The position numbers and the translations under genes are program-made. This document shows positions 1 through 10,213 of a stretch of 64,000 bases of DNA, one piece after another (within the stretch, counting starts at the first letter, position 1; the number at the start of each line of letters is the position of its first letter). Under the pieces are notes generated by a model. That model saw only the letters and a list, made by a program, of their open reading frames with translations. It was not told the origin of the DNA and made no database searches. Origin of the DNA: Monocercomonoides exilis (taxonomy: Eukaryota > Preaxostyla > Oxymonadida > Polymastigidae); assembly GCA_001643675.2 (NCBI GenBank), contig LSRY02000061.1, positions 62,001 through 126,000 on the forward strand. The letters are read 5' to 3'.

Positions 1-1
1 A

Positions 2-1477
2 GAACAGGTCTCTTCATCTGTTTCTTCTATTTCTTCAAGTTCTTCCGAAAGCACAAAAGAACACACCAATATGAATTCCCCCAGTAAATATGCCCCCTTC
101 CTTCCTTTCTCATCGTCCTGCCCGCCAACCACAAACACATTCACATCTGCAACAGCAGCCGCAGAGTCAAGTGTTTCCATTCACTCTTGTTCTCTTCTTG
201 AGCCAGCACAGCGGCAGATTCTGAGAGAAAGAGAGGCCGAGCGAATGAAGAAGGAGAACTCAAAGAGGAGCTCAAAAAAGAACATGAAGGTGTTCAACAA
301 GAGCCTGATGAGTTTGTTTGGGATTAGTTTTTTGCTTCGCAGTGGAAGCGGCAGCAGCAATGCAGCTAACAGCAAGAAGCATTCGGGTGAGTCGTTTTAT
401 CCAACTGTCTCTTGTCGCACTCCTGTTTTGTCATCAAATGCATCATTTTCATCGTCTTCTTTGGCTTTTGGTGAAAAAGAAGAAGATTCCAGTGAAGAAG
501 AGAGCGATGGATTAGGATTTTTGAATAGCAATAGCAAGAACCAGAAGTGGAAGAAGAGGAGGAGGAGGAGAACGAAGAGGAGGAGGAAGATGAAGAAGGG
601 AAAAGGGAGTGCTGATTGTAGCTATGCTGATATTAGCAATGCAACTTGCATGTGCAACTTGAATGAAGCAGAAGTTGGACAAGATAGCGAACCGCTTCTT
701 GATCGACGGCAGCAGCTTCGTATGAAGGAGTCAATTATGAGCTCTGTTGGGAATGGTGGATTGGAAGGAAGAGAAAGAATTAGTGTGAAAAAAGAGGAGA
801 CGGAAGAGGAGGAGGAAGAAGAAGAAGAAGAAGTAGAGGAAGAGGAAGAGGAGGAAGAGGAAGATGATGAGTATGAGTATGAGTATGAGTATGAAGACGA
901 AGAAGAAGAGGAAGAAGAGGAAGATTATGAAGATTATGAAGAAGAAGAAACAGAAGAGGAGGAAGAGGAGGAGGACGATGAAGAAGAAGAAGAAGCAGAG
1001 AGAATTAGAAATCAGAAGTTTCTTTTTTGTGTGAAAGAAACATCAAAAAATGACAAAGAAGAAAAGGAAAGCGTCAAAATTGATGTTGTTGAGAAGGAAA
1101 AAGCATTTCCTAAAAAATATGCAGATAAAAAGGAAGAAGAAACATCAGATGAATTTGACGAGGTTGAAGTGACTGTAAATGATGAGTGTATTGCGAGTCA
1201 AACAACAACTGAATTTTGCGCGCCAAAGAAGAAAGCAGAAGATGATCAAAGACATTCTTTGGTGAATTCTCTTCCTTCTTCTTCTGCTGCTTCTTCTTCT
1301 GCTTCTGCAACAGCTGATTCTGTTATTGTTCATTCAACAGCGAATAACAAGGAATTAATAATGCAACATAATCTGAATGCAGAAGCCAATGAAACAGACC
1401 ATGTTTCGAGCACAGACAGTGAGTATGAGTATGAAGAATACGACGAATACACCGAAGTCGTCATTGGAACGCTGTAA
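2..1477 (+). CDS. Acidic Ser/Glu-rich low-complexity protein, 5' end outside window
   Basis: The reading frame is open from base 2 to a TAA at 1475-1477. The first ATG is at 71, but the 23 codons before it are open and Ser-rich like the rest, so the gene probably starts upstream and this is its 3' part (at least 491 codons). The protein has a Ser/Thr-rich start, a basic stretch (Lys/Arg clusters near 240-300 and 550-600), then a very acidic block at about 790-1005 made of GAA/GAG codons with Tyr interspersed, and a Tyr/Glu-rich tail ending in EYEYEEYDEYTEVV. No membrane span, catalytic motif or known domain is visible. The function is unknown. A candidate poly(A) signal AATAAA lies at 1486-1491, just after the stop. 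It is likely a real gene because the frame is long and biased, but low-complexity sequence makes any family call unsafe. Confidence 0.7.
   Translation, partial: EQVSSSVSSISSSSSESTKEHTNMNSPSKYAPFLPFSSSCPPTTNTFTSATAAAESSVSIHSCSLLEPAQRQILREREAERMKKENSKRSSKKNMKVFNKSLMSLFGISFLLRSGSGSSNAANSKKHSGESFYPTVSCRTPVLSSNASFSSSSLAFGEKEEDSSEEESDGLGFLNSNSKNQKWKKRRRRRTKRRRKMKKGKGSADCSYADISNATCMCNLNEAEVGQDSEPLLDRRQQLRMKESIMSSVGNGGLEGRERISVKKEETEEEEEEEEEEVEEEEEEEEEDDEYEYEYEYEDEEEEEEEEDYEDYEEEETEEEEEEEDDEEEEEAERIRNQKFLFCVKETSKNDKEEKESVKIDVVEKEKAFPKKYADKKEEETSDEFDEVEVTVNDECIASQTTTEFCAPKKKAEDDQRHSLVNSLPSSSAASSSASATADSVIVHSTANNKELIMQHNLNAEANETDHVSSTDSEYEYEEYDEYTEVVIGTL
790..1005 (+). repeat. GAA/GAG codon-repeat tract (poly-Glu)
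   Basis: This is a purine-only tandem tract of GAA, GAG and occasional GAT/TAT codons inside the acidic protein. It encodes a run of Glu with Asp/Tyr interruptions. Such tracts change length by slippage, so the exact length may vary between alleles. Confidence 0.85.
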
Positions 1478-2152
1478 GACTTGCTAATAAAAGTCAGACA
1501 AATACATAATAGTGATGTATTTTTTTATATATACATAATACTTTTCTTTTGTTGTCCAGTCGGATATTTCTGTAGGAAATTAGTATTAGAGAAGTCAATG
1601 GTTGTGATGTTGGAGTATGATTGCCTTTACGTTTGAAGAACAGTTATGTTTCTAGGGTATAGAGCAAAAGAGACTTTTCATCTGTAATTTGTTTACCCAG
1701 CTGTTAATCCTATTTGGGTTTCTTTTTTTTTTTTATTTTTTTTTTTTCAATTATTTTACTGTTTTTCGTGAAAAGAAAAAAATAATGAATAGTTTTTTAT
1801 TTTTTATGTTCACTTTCAATATATAGAAATTTGTTATTTTATGTAATGAAACAATAGTATTATGAAACATCTTCATATGCTTTTTATTGAAATATGATTA
1901 TTTGTTTGTGATAATAGAGAAAAAATCAATGGTGCATGTTTCTTTTTTTCTTTCCAATAAATTTTAAAAAAAATTAATATACATATTGCAATTGAGATTT
2001 CTTGAATTTGAAATGAGATTTGTTCGATTTGAAAATTCGACTTTGAATATTTCATTCTCTTAATTTGTTATGTGATTACCGATCTGTTTTGTTGCTATGA
2101 GAAGGTCTGACAGCAAAAGAAAGCGTCAAAGCAAATCATTAGCAAATGGAGT
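1478..2152. other. Intergenic, AT-rich, no gene seen
   Basis: The stretch is AT-rich with a T-run at about 1721-1748. It holds the 3' end of the acidic-protein gene and the 5' region of the voltage-sensor gene. I see no RNA gene or convincing ORF. Confidence 0.6.
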
Positions 2153-4115
2153 ATGCGAAACACTAAAAAAACGAAAATTTTTAACAATAACTTTTCCTAT
2201 TTTTTTCGAAAAATTGCAATTCCGAAAAAGACGAGATGGGAGAATTTTAGACTTGCTGTTGGTCGCCTTTTAAACAGCGTTGTAATGCTTATTATTAGCG
2301 TTATTTTTAACGTTGTTTGCATAAGTCTATGCATTTGGATGATTATTGATATTGTATGTTCTTCTTTTCGATATTTTTGGGAAATTTTATTATTATTCTT
2401 GTTAAAGCAAACTCATCAAGGAATTATTTATATGATTCTTGATTTCATTGTCATATCGTGGCTTGGAATTGAAATCACTTTACGATTTATTGAAAAAGGA
2501 TGTGTATGCCTTTTTTGTTAAAAATTATATTCAATAATCCTTTTTTTTTCAGAGATTCTTCAAATCTTTTCTCAACATTGTTGATTCCGCAGTGTTCCTG
2601 TTATCCATTTTTATCCTTGTTGTCCAGCTTTGCGACTTTAGCTTCAAAGTATTTAAGAATTATGAAATATTGGGAATTTTCTGTGCAAGGGTCATTGTTG
2701 CTTTTTGGAGAATGATTGCAGTAATTCGGAGAATTCACGCTTCAATAAAAAAGAAAAAAGTTATTTCAAAAACCCCATTTTATGTTGTTGTACCATCGAA
2801 AAAAGGAGAGGGATTCGATACAAATTTCGAATATGTAACACAAAATGTTCTTTCTTCTTCTTCAATATCTTCACTCTCATTAGCGCCGAACGTTTCTCCG
2901 TCTCCTTCGCCAACTTATTCAAAAGGCTTCACCATATTTCCTCCCACAGCCACTTCATCTTTGGTTTCTCCTTCATCTGCATCAATTTATCCAAATCACA
3001 ACATTTCACCAATTCTTACCAATTCATCTCTTTTATCATCAAACTCGTCAACATCATCCACAGTCTTGCCTTCTTACCCGTATTATTCTTTGCCGGCATC
3101 TGTTGAGTCACAAGCACCTCGACCATTTCAACCATGCACATCTCCTGCTTCTGCCATTTCTTCTACAAACAATTCATTCCAGCAATCAAACAATTGCTAC
3201 ACTTCATTTGCTCCTTCAGCAGTCAATACTCCAGTTGAAAGTCGCAAGTATGTCGATACGATATCACTTACAAACGTCTCACTCGTTTCACACGATTCGC
3301 AGCAGCCTCAAACGTATTTCATGTCACAGCCCTCTTCGGCACCAGAGATGGGCAATGTTCAGGAGAACAGTTTGTATCTGCCTCAACAAGACTTTGACTC
3401 GTTGTCTGTTTCATCCTTCCCTTCAATCGCTGCAGGGTCAATCATTGGCAGCACTTATCTTGACAACACGTCTGTGCTCTCTTCTGATCAGCGGAGCATC
3501 CATCCTTCTCTGCTTGCCAATTCGTATCAGATTTCATATCAAGAGGGAGAAGGAGAGGGAGCGACGCCACAAACACCAGAGTTGAGTGTGCTTAACCAGT
3601 CGGCAGATACAATTGCAGAGGAAGAAGAGTTCGAGGAGGTGGAAGAGGAGAATTCGGAGGAAGGACTGGATGGTGAGGAAATTAATGAGTTGAAAGGAGA
3701 AGATGGAGAAGAAGAAGAAGAGGAGGAGGAGGAGGAGGGAGAGGGAGAGGAAGCAGGGAATGAAGGTGAAGGAGATGAAGGAAAAGAGCAAAGCAAAGGA
3801 GTTGATAATCAGTACGATAGGTATTCACAGCAGCGATTGTCTCAAATTGATAATTCTTCTCGTCACAGCCTGCACCATTCATATATGCTTCACAAACATC
3901 ATTTCGAAAACGGGAACAGAAAATCCAGTCATTCAGAGATTTATGCACCAGGAGCAGAAAATGAGCAGGGTGAAGAAGGAGAAGAAAAGAAGAGGGGAGA
4001 AAAGATGAATGGAAAACGAGAAGAAGCAGAAAGGATTCATCATTCGCATCGCTCGCATCATCATAGCCACAATCACAACCATCACCACCACCACAGACTT
4101 CACATTCAGGAATGA
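2153..4115 (+). CDS. Voltage-sensor-domain membrane protein, Hv1/VSOP proton-channel-like, with long acidic tail
   Basis: There are two exons, 2153-2503 and 2553-4115; the 49-bp intron (GTATGC..CAG) is phase 0 and the spliced product is 637 aa. The first 181 residues form four hydrophobic helices in voltage-sensor order: S1 about 42-67 with an Asp near its end; S2 about 93-112 with Glu in GIEITLRF; S3 about 125-146 opening NIVDSAVFLLS; S4 about 155-181 with Arg at ARVIVAFWRMIAVIRR. Acidic residues in S1-S3 and Arg in S4 are hallmarks of Hv1-type channels, which pass protons with no separate pore domain; here no pore helices follow. The S4 Arg spacing is not the classic every-third pattern, so proton conduction is inference and a voltage-sensor protein of other function is possible. 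The rest is Ser/Pro-rich, then Glu-rich (about 3610-3790), and ends in a His cluster. The upstream TGA at 2108-2110 limits the start. Confidence 0.62.
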
Positions 4116-4902
4116 TTTGCTTGTGGAGAAAAAAGTGTGTGACAAAAGAGATTCTTTTTTTCATTGAAAGTTGGCTGATGTTGCGTTATTTTGCCATTGC
4201 TATTTGACTTTGCAGTGAAAAGTTTGTAATTTGAAGCTGATTTTCAGTGCTTTATATCTTTTTTGAATCCAATGCTCAATTGTCTATGGATGGTCATTCT
4301 GTGTTAGAATTGCTTTATTAATGTATATGTTGTAATTTTCGGAATAATGTTTTATTTCACACAATATTTCTTCCTTTTTTTTTTATTGAGTTTATTTTCT
4401 GAGGCATAATGTTTGTTCAATTATCAGAGATAGTTTTTTTTTAAAAAAATGTCAATTTATGCTTTTTTTGAAAAAGAAAGAAAGAAAGAAAGAAATTGTC
4501 TTATTTGTTACCAATTTATTTGTCTTGTTTTATCATGATATATTTCAAACAATAAAAATAATTTTTTTGTTTCGAGTTTTTCTTGATGGATAATTTATTT
4601 CATAGAGTCTGATATTCGAGAGTGTCACTTAATTTTTTTTATTATTATTTGTAGATGCGCATATTGTATAGAACAAACAAAAATTATATATTTCATTCTT
4701 TAAAGATTTTTTTAAAGTGTTTTCTTAAAAATTGATTTGAAATTATTAATAATTCGAAAAAAAATTGAACGGAAAGAAATAGATAAAATTTCCAAATTTT
4801 TTGCTAAAACAGGTTGTCAGTCCAAAATATCTATTTCATTTCGTGAAGAGAAATATCCAATGCACGAAGCTCAAGCAGAACCCAATATATAATTTATTGA
4901 TA
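4116..4902. other. Intergenic, AT-rich, with GAAA microsatellite
   Basis: This spacer is very AT-rich. It contains a (GAAA)n microsatellite near 4471-4495 and a candidate AATAAA near 4551. No gene or RNA is recognised. Confidence 0.6.
4471..4495. repeat. (GAAA)n microsatellite
   Basis: About five to six tandem GAAA units follow a short A-run in the intergenic spacer. Confidence 0.85.
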
Positions 4903-7169
4903 ATGTGTTCTGTGATTGAAGAACTCACAGCCGCTATTATCAGACCTCCAAGGTACGTGTATACTGAAAACGATCTCGGACCTTCGGTTGGGATAATAAG
5001 AGGGTTGGAGGTTCATCGTAGGGAATTTGAGGTAACTTTTAATTTTTCTTTTGCATATTAAATCAGTAATTTTTTTTCAAGATATCTGATCGAAAAGGAG
5101 AAGCATTGAAATGCTCTCTTTTCTGTCCGGCAACTTTTGGCCCAGAAGATCACGACTACCCTTGTATTGTTTATTGCCATGGAAATGCAAGTATCAATTT
5201 TTATTGTCGAATCAATTTTGTAAAAGCTCTTTTTCAGGTTGCAGATTAGAGTGTTTTAAAGTGGTTCAAATCGCTCTTCCAGAAGGATTTTGTGTTGTTA
5301 GTTTTGATTTTGCTGGCTGTGGAAATTCTGAAGGTAAGACAGTTTATGTTTTGAAATGTTGTGAGAATTAATTAAAATTTTTGTTTATTGAAAGGTGAAT
5401 ACATTACGCTTGGCCTTGATGAGCAATTTCAGCTTCAATTTGTTGTTGAGTACATCAGAAGGGAGTTTTTATTTCAAAGAATAGGTATTTCAATTTTTAA
5501 AAGCGTTTGGATGCGAGCATCAAGAACTTTATTTATTAATTATTGTTTGTTAGTTATATGGGGTCGAAGCATGGGAGCTTCAACGGCTTTGCTTTATTCA
5601 GGAAGGGATCAGAGTTTGAATGGAATAATATTGGATTCTCCATTTGCTTCATTGAAACAGCTTGTCGATGACATGGCCGAGCAGGTTGCTGTATGAACAA
5701 TTTTGTATTTTTGTGAAGTCATAAAGGTGAAATTTACGATGCTTAGATACCTTGTGCTTGCTGTCTTCTTCCATTTGGCAGATCACTGGTTAAGTCAAGA
5801 GTGAAGAAAAGAACAGGGCTTGATATAGAGTATGACCTCAATATAGAATGAAAATCACTTCATTGTGCTTCTAATTATTCTAACTTCTTTTTGATTATGT
5901 TTTCATTAAAAATAATTTTTTATCATTATTGATATTAAAAATAGTAATCTTCGTCCAATTGAAGCTGTTCATCGATCAACAGTCCCACTTGTGATTGGTC
6001 ATGGCAAAGATGATAGGCTCATCAGCATTGCCCAATCAACTGAAATGTATTTTCTTTGTTTTTTCAGTAATACCTTTCTTCATTACACAATGTTTTCTGT
6101 TTCACAATTTGATAATTGACGATTACATTTTCTTTAATCTTGATCGTTCGACTTCAGTTTCAACAGCTATCCATGCCTCGACAAGCAGTTCTTCATCTTG
6201 CCTGGAGACCACAATGCATCTCGTCCTCAGTCTTTCTTCCAGCACGCGCTGCTCTTCGTGCTCCGTGTCTGTGGCGGAGGCAGAGGCGGAGGCAACAGCA
6301 CAGGCGACAGAGACAACGAAGCCCCCATTTCAATGAACCCTGCTTTTGTTTCTTCGCTGCCTCTTTCGTCTTCAGCCAGATCTGCATCTGCAGCTAAGAC
6401 TGCAGCTGCGGCTGCAACAACAACAACAACAGCTTCTTCTTTCACTTTGGCTGCGAATCCTGCTGAGGATCATTTTGACAGCTCAGATGCTTCGAATTCC
6501 AAGCTCAATGCTCCATCGGCGAAAGAAGAAAGCGGGGAAGAAGAAGTGCGAGCGTTGTCTGCTTTGCCTAATCCATCTGTCTACTCTTCGTCATCAGAGC
6601 CATCTCTGCCTCCTTCGACCAGCCGTCTCCTTTCTGCGACTCCATCTCACGCTTCATCTTCATCTGCCTCTGCCTCTGCCTCTGCCTCTGCCTCGGTTTC
6701 TTCTTCTTCTTCTTCTACTTCTTCTTCTTCTGGAGGCTCATTTATTTCGCACACTCCTTCGGCTCTTGTGGCTTCAACGAAAAATATACAGAAATCAAAA
6801 GGGCATATTCCACTTACTGATGATGCTAATCTTTACATGCGTGTGGAGGAAGGAAAGGAGTCAGCAGAATATGTTGAAAGAGAGAAAGAATTGGAACTGA
6901 AAGATTCAAAAAGCTCGTCAATTCTTCCACCAAATATTGCAATAACTCAGCAGACGATGAATAGAATGACGCCACCTACGCTGTTTGAGAGTGATAATCA
7001 ATCTGCCTCACGCCCAGCTTCTTATAATTCTGCTTTGTCTGTTTCGGCAACTTCTGTTTCGTCGTCTCCATTGCAATCTCCTTCATCTCCTGCATTATCT
7101 CAGTCTTTTTCTTCATCTCAGATTTCACATTCACAAAATGAGCTATCTATTCCTCAACCAAGCTCCTAG
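4903..7169 (+). CDS. ABHD17-like alpha/beta-hydrolase (serine hydrolase), eight exons, with Ser/Ala-rich tail
   Basis: The exons that keep frame and family order are 4903-5031, 5082-5190, 5238-5333, 5395-5484, 5554-5690, 5747-5829, 5945-6046 and 6158-7169. The introns are 47-115 bp with GT..AG ends, and the product is 585 aa. The oxyanion-region motif HGNAS is split by intron 2. The nucleophile elbow is GRSMG in VIWGRSMGAS (about residues 142-152), followed by LDSPFASL. The charge-relay Asp is in HGKDDRLIS and the His in LPGDHNASRP. This order matches the ABHD17 / S9-like small serine hydrolases, some of which are protein depalmitoylases; the substrate here is not known. After the catalytic His, about 320 residues are Ser/Ala/Thr-rich and probably disordered, an extension the core family lacks. 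The stop is TAG at 7167-7169. ATG 4903 starts the open first exon; a further 5' exon cannot be excluded. Confidence 0.82.
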
Positions 7170-7910
7170 TCTTCTTCAGCACCTCATAATCTTAGTGGCC
7201 AACATCGTTATTGTTTTCTGCAAAAAGCACGAGATTCAATCACTTCATTTGGGTGTGAACTAATTTTTTGAGTGAATTTTTTTTTCGAATATACTTTGAA
7301 TTGATATTTATTGTGTTTTTTTTAATAATTTTTGAAATGAAGTATCATTCTTGAAGTGATATGAAATAGCACTTCAATTTGTTGATATTTTTTATTCGTA
7401 ATTTGTAATTTTCGCTATCTGTCTAACTCATGTTTCGTTTTAAGTTAATTATCTTTTCTTTCCTTTTTTAAAAGAATTTTAAGAAAAAAAAGAAAGAAAG
7501 AAACAACTACATACTTTCAATCATCGTTGGAAAAAAAATCAAAGATCAGACAATGTTCAAAATGAAAAAGATTGAAGGTATTTTTTAATATAAAAATCGT
7601 ACACCAAAAACAATTCCAAATGATTGCATGAGTTCAAAGAAAACTTAATGCGAAATATCATTAAAAAATCAATTTATAACACTTGACATTTCAAATAAAT
7701 CTGTGTGATTATTTTTGATTCCATATTTTCTCTCACCAATAATTTTATTTGAATATTCCCAATAAATATTGATAAATAACCACCAAAAAGTACTTGCCAC
7801 TTTTATGGAATGCTTGTTTTTAAATGCAATCTCAAACATTTTTTCCCTCTATTGTTGTGCATTTTTCATTTGAAAAAAAATTCCCCCCAAGAAATTAAAC
7901 ATTTAGGTAC
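7170..7910. other. Intergenic, AT-rich
   Basis: This is AT-rich sequence with short GAAA runs near 7490. It separates the hydrolase gene from the foldback element. I see no gene. Confidence 0.6.
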
Positions 7911-9049
7911 AAATATTTCATTTCAGGCATTTTCATAGAAAAATTATGCTCTTTTCTTTTTTTTTTATATATATATCAAAAAACACAATAAAAATAAGTC
8001 CATTTTTTGACATTCGTGAAATGTTGGTGAACTTTATGTTTTGATTTCAATGATGCCTGTTTACGGATATGAAAATCAAATTAATTTTGTTTTCTGAGAA
8101 AGCGAAATTAAGTTATAAGCGAAGCAATTTTTCAATGCCTTGTGCAAAAAAAACTTGAAAGAAACGTATTTTCCCCAATATTTATATTTTTTAAATAATT
8201 ATGTCTTTGATCAATTAATGAATTTTGATAAAACAAAAATTTCAAATATTTATTTGCTGTAATGTGCATTAATTATCATATTATCAAATTTTTAAGTTAT
8301 TTGAATAAAAATTAAATCATCATTATTTTCCAAGGTTGAATGTTTATTAACCTTTGAATCAATTATTCTATTATTCTTTTCTCTTTATTTCACCAATTCG
8401 AAACAAACTTTCACTTGAAAATACTGACAAAGATTTTTCTTTTCAAACCGGTTCACTTTTATTAATGAAAAAGCATACAAGTTGTTTTTTTAAAAATCTT
8501 GAAGAATCATTATGTTTGCAAATTTTGAAAGATTTTTCTTTGAATTTTTAAGTAGTTTCGTATTTGTTCAGCTTCTTTATTTGTTATTCAATTTCGCATG
8601 TGATCTAATTTATGCAAAAAAATGAAATAAAAACAATGTGGATGAGAAAAAGATGCTTTTTGTTCGCATCAACTATTTCAACAAAAGATTTATTTTTTTG
8701 TGTTCGATGTTAACATATATTTTTTCTTTCAGGTGAGTGATTTATTTAGATATCGAACCTTTTTGTAAAAGTTGAATTTTCAAATTAAGGGAAATACGTT
8801 TCTTTCAAGTTTTTTTTGCACAAGGCATTGAAAAATTGCTTCACACATAACTTTATTTCACTTTCTCAGATTTCAAAATAAATTTGATTTTCATATCCGT
8901 AAACAGGCATCATTGAAATCGAAACATAAATCATTGTGTCATTTCACTAATTTCAAAAAATGGACTTATTTTTATTGTGTTTTTTGATACAAAAAAGATA
9001 AAGAAAAGAGTATAATTTTTCAATGAAAATGCCTAAAATAAAATATTTT
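7911..9049. mobile_element. Foldback element 1 with about 265-bp inverted arms
   Basis: The arm at about 7911-8176 is the inverted complement of about 8788-9049. The match runs from AAATATTT/GGCATTTTCAT at the outer ends to ACTTGAAAGAAACGTATTT at the inner ends. The arms differ mainly by scattered substitutions (roughly 85-90% similar by eye), as expected for an old copy. The roughly 610-bp centre is AT-rich with only an unconvincing 65-codon ORF. Long inverted arms without a transposase suggest a non-autonomous foldback/MITE-type element. I could not identify a clear target-site duplication. Confidence 0.7.
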
Positions 9050-9061
9050 ACACATTTGATT

Positions 9062-9612
9062 CAATGATGGCCAAAGCATTTCGAAAAGTAGCCAGCGAAC
9101 TGATGAAAGACGCAAGAATCCCTTCGAACAACAGCCTGTGCACCTTGAAACACGCATCGATATCAGCCTCAACAATGTGGGAACACCAGTTGAACAGGTG
9201 ACAAAATTCGCAAGATTATCCCCCAGAAGCAACACAGTGATCAAACATCATTTCAAATCCAATATCTCAAACAAGATGGCCCTGATAATTGCATCGAATC
9301 AGGAGACAAAGAAATCAATTCAACAGCCTTCCGCGGTTCCTCCATCCATAACTTCCTAAGAAGAAAAGGATTCCATTGTCTCCGTCAGAGAGCAAGCATA
9401 TTTGTCAGCATCTCATGAAACAGAGAAAGAAAATGAGCAGATCTCACAACCAGACTATATCGAAGTGTCAGATAATGATGAGTCTTTGCCTATTCATGAA
9501 AATCAGGAAAACACCAATAACAATGAAAACGAAAAGAACGAAAACAGAATCATTGAAGAAAAATGCATCTAGTTTATTATTCGAACAAGATCACAGAGAC
9601 GAAAAGAAATGA
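9062..9612 (+). pseudogene. Decayed coding remnant with acidic 3' part, family unknown
   Basis: The base composition rises to coding-like levels here and several frames are open in turn. An ATG frame at 9065 runs to a TGA near 9200, a second frame runs 9138-9359, and a third gives an acidic, Asn-rich tail around 9380-9575 (SDNDESLPIHENQENTNN). No single frame stays open and no domain is recognised. It lies between a foldback element and a broken Merlin transposase, so it may be a transposon relic. An intron-containing host gene is possible but less likely. Confidence 0.35.
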
Positions 9613-9663
9613 TGGAAAGAGACAATTCGGAAAGCAATCCATAACGCCCAATTTCTGCAAATT

Positions 9664-9991
9664 CTCAAATCGAAGAGAAGAAAGTGAATTTCAAGTTTTC
9701 TTGGAAATCAAAATGCTTGTGTTTTGATTGAAAAAGAAAATATGAAATTCACTTTCTTCTCTTCACCCACCGCTTTTTCACTCCCACCTTGTAAATTAAG
9801 TTTTGAACTTTCTCAAATGCAATACCAACCCAAAACCCAGTTTGAAACCCATTTCACCTTATTCTTTTCAAGCGCAATTTGCATTTTTCGCGCATTTTCC
9901 TCACTTCATTTTTGAATCAGATTCGCATGTGTGACTGACCCTTAAGTGATGCTCTCAGATCGAATAGAAGAAAGTGAATTTCACGTTTTCT
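9664..9991. repeat. 22-bp perfect hairpin plus a third direct copy
   Basis: Bases 9672-9693 and 9743-9764 are perfect inverted complements (22/22) around a 49-bp loop. A third copy in direct orientation lies at about 9953-9991 and matches 9664-9702 with only a few differences. The unit is rich in GAAGAAAGTGAATTTCA. It could be the terminus of a small element or a set of shared binding sites; the function is unknown. Confidence 0.7.
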
Positions 9992-10213
9992 TTTTAATAA
10001 TATTCTGCAATAGAATTTTTATTATTTTTATTTCGTTCTTTCTTTTCTTTTCCTAGCATTAGCATAGAATAAGCATACCCAATATTTTTGATTCTTTCGA
10101 TCATTTTTGCAATATATTGCATACGAGGTTTAAGAATATTATGTTCTTAGTCTGCGCTTTGCATCCACTTGACAAAATAAAAAATATAATTTTTTCTCAT
10201 AATCACATAAAAA

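Noticed and set aside
8354-8551. 65-codon ORF in the core of foldback element 1
   Set aside because: It is AT-rich and Phe/Leu/Lys-biased with no motif, and of a length expected by chance in such DNA.
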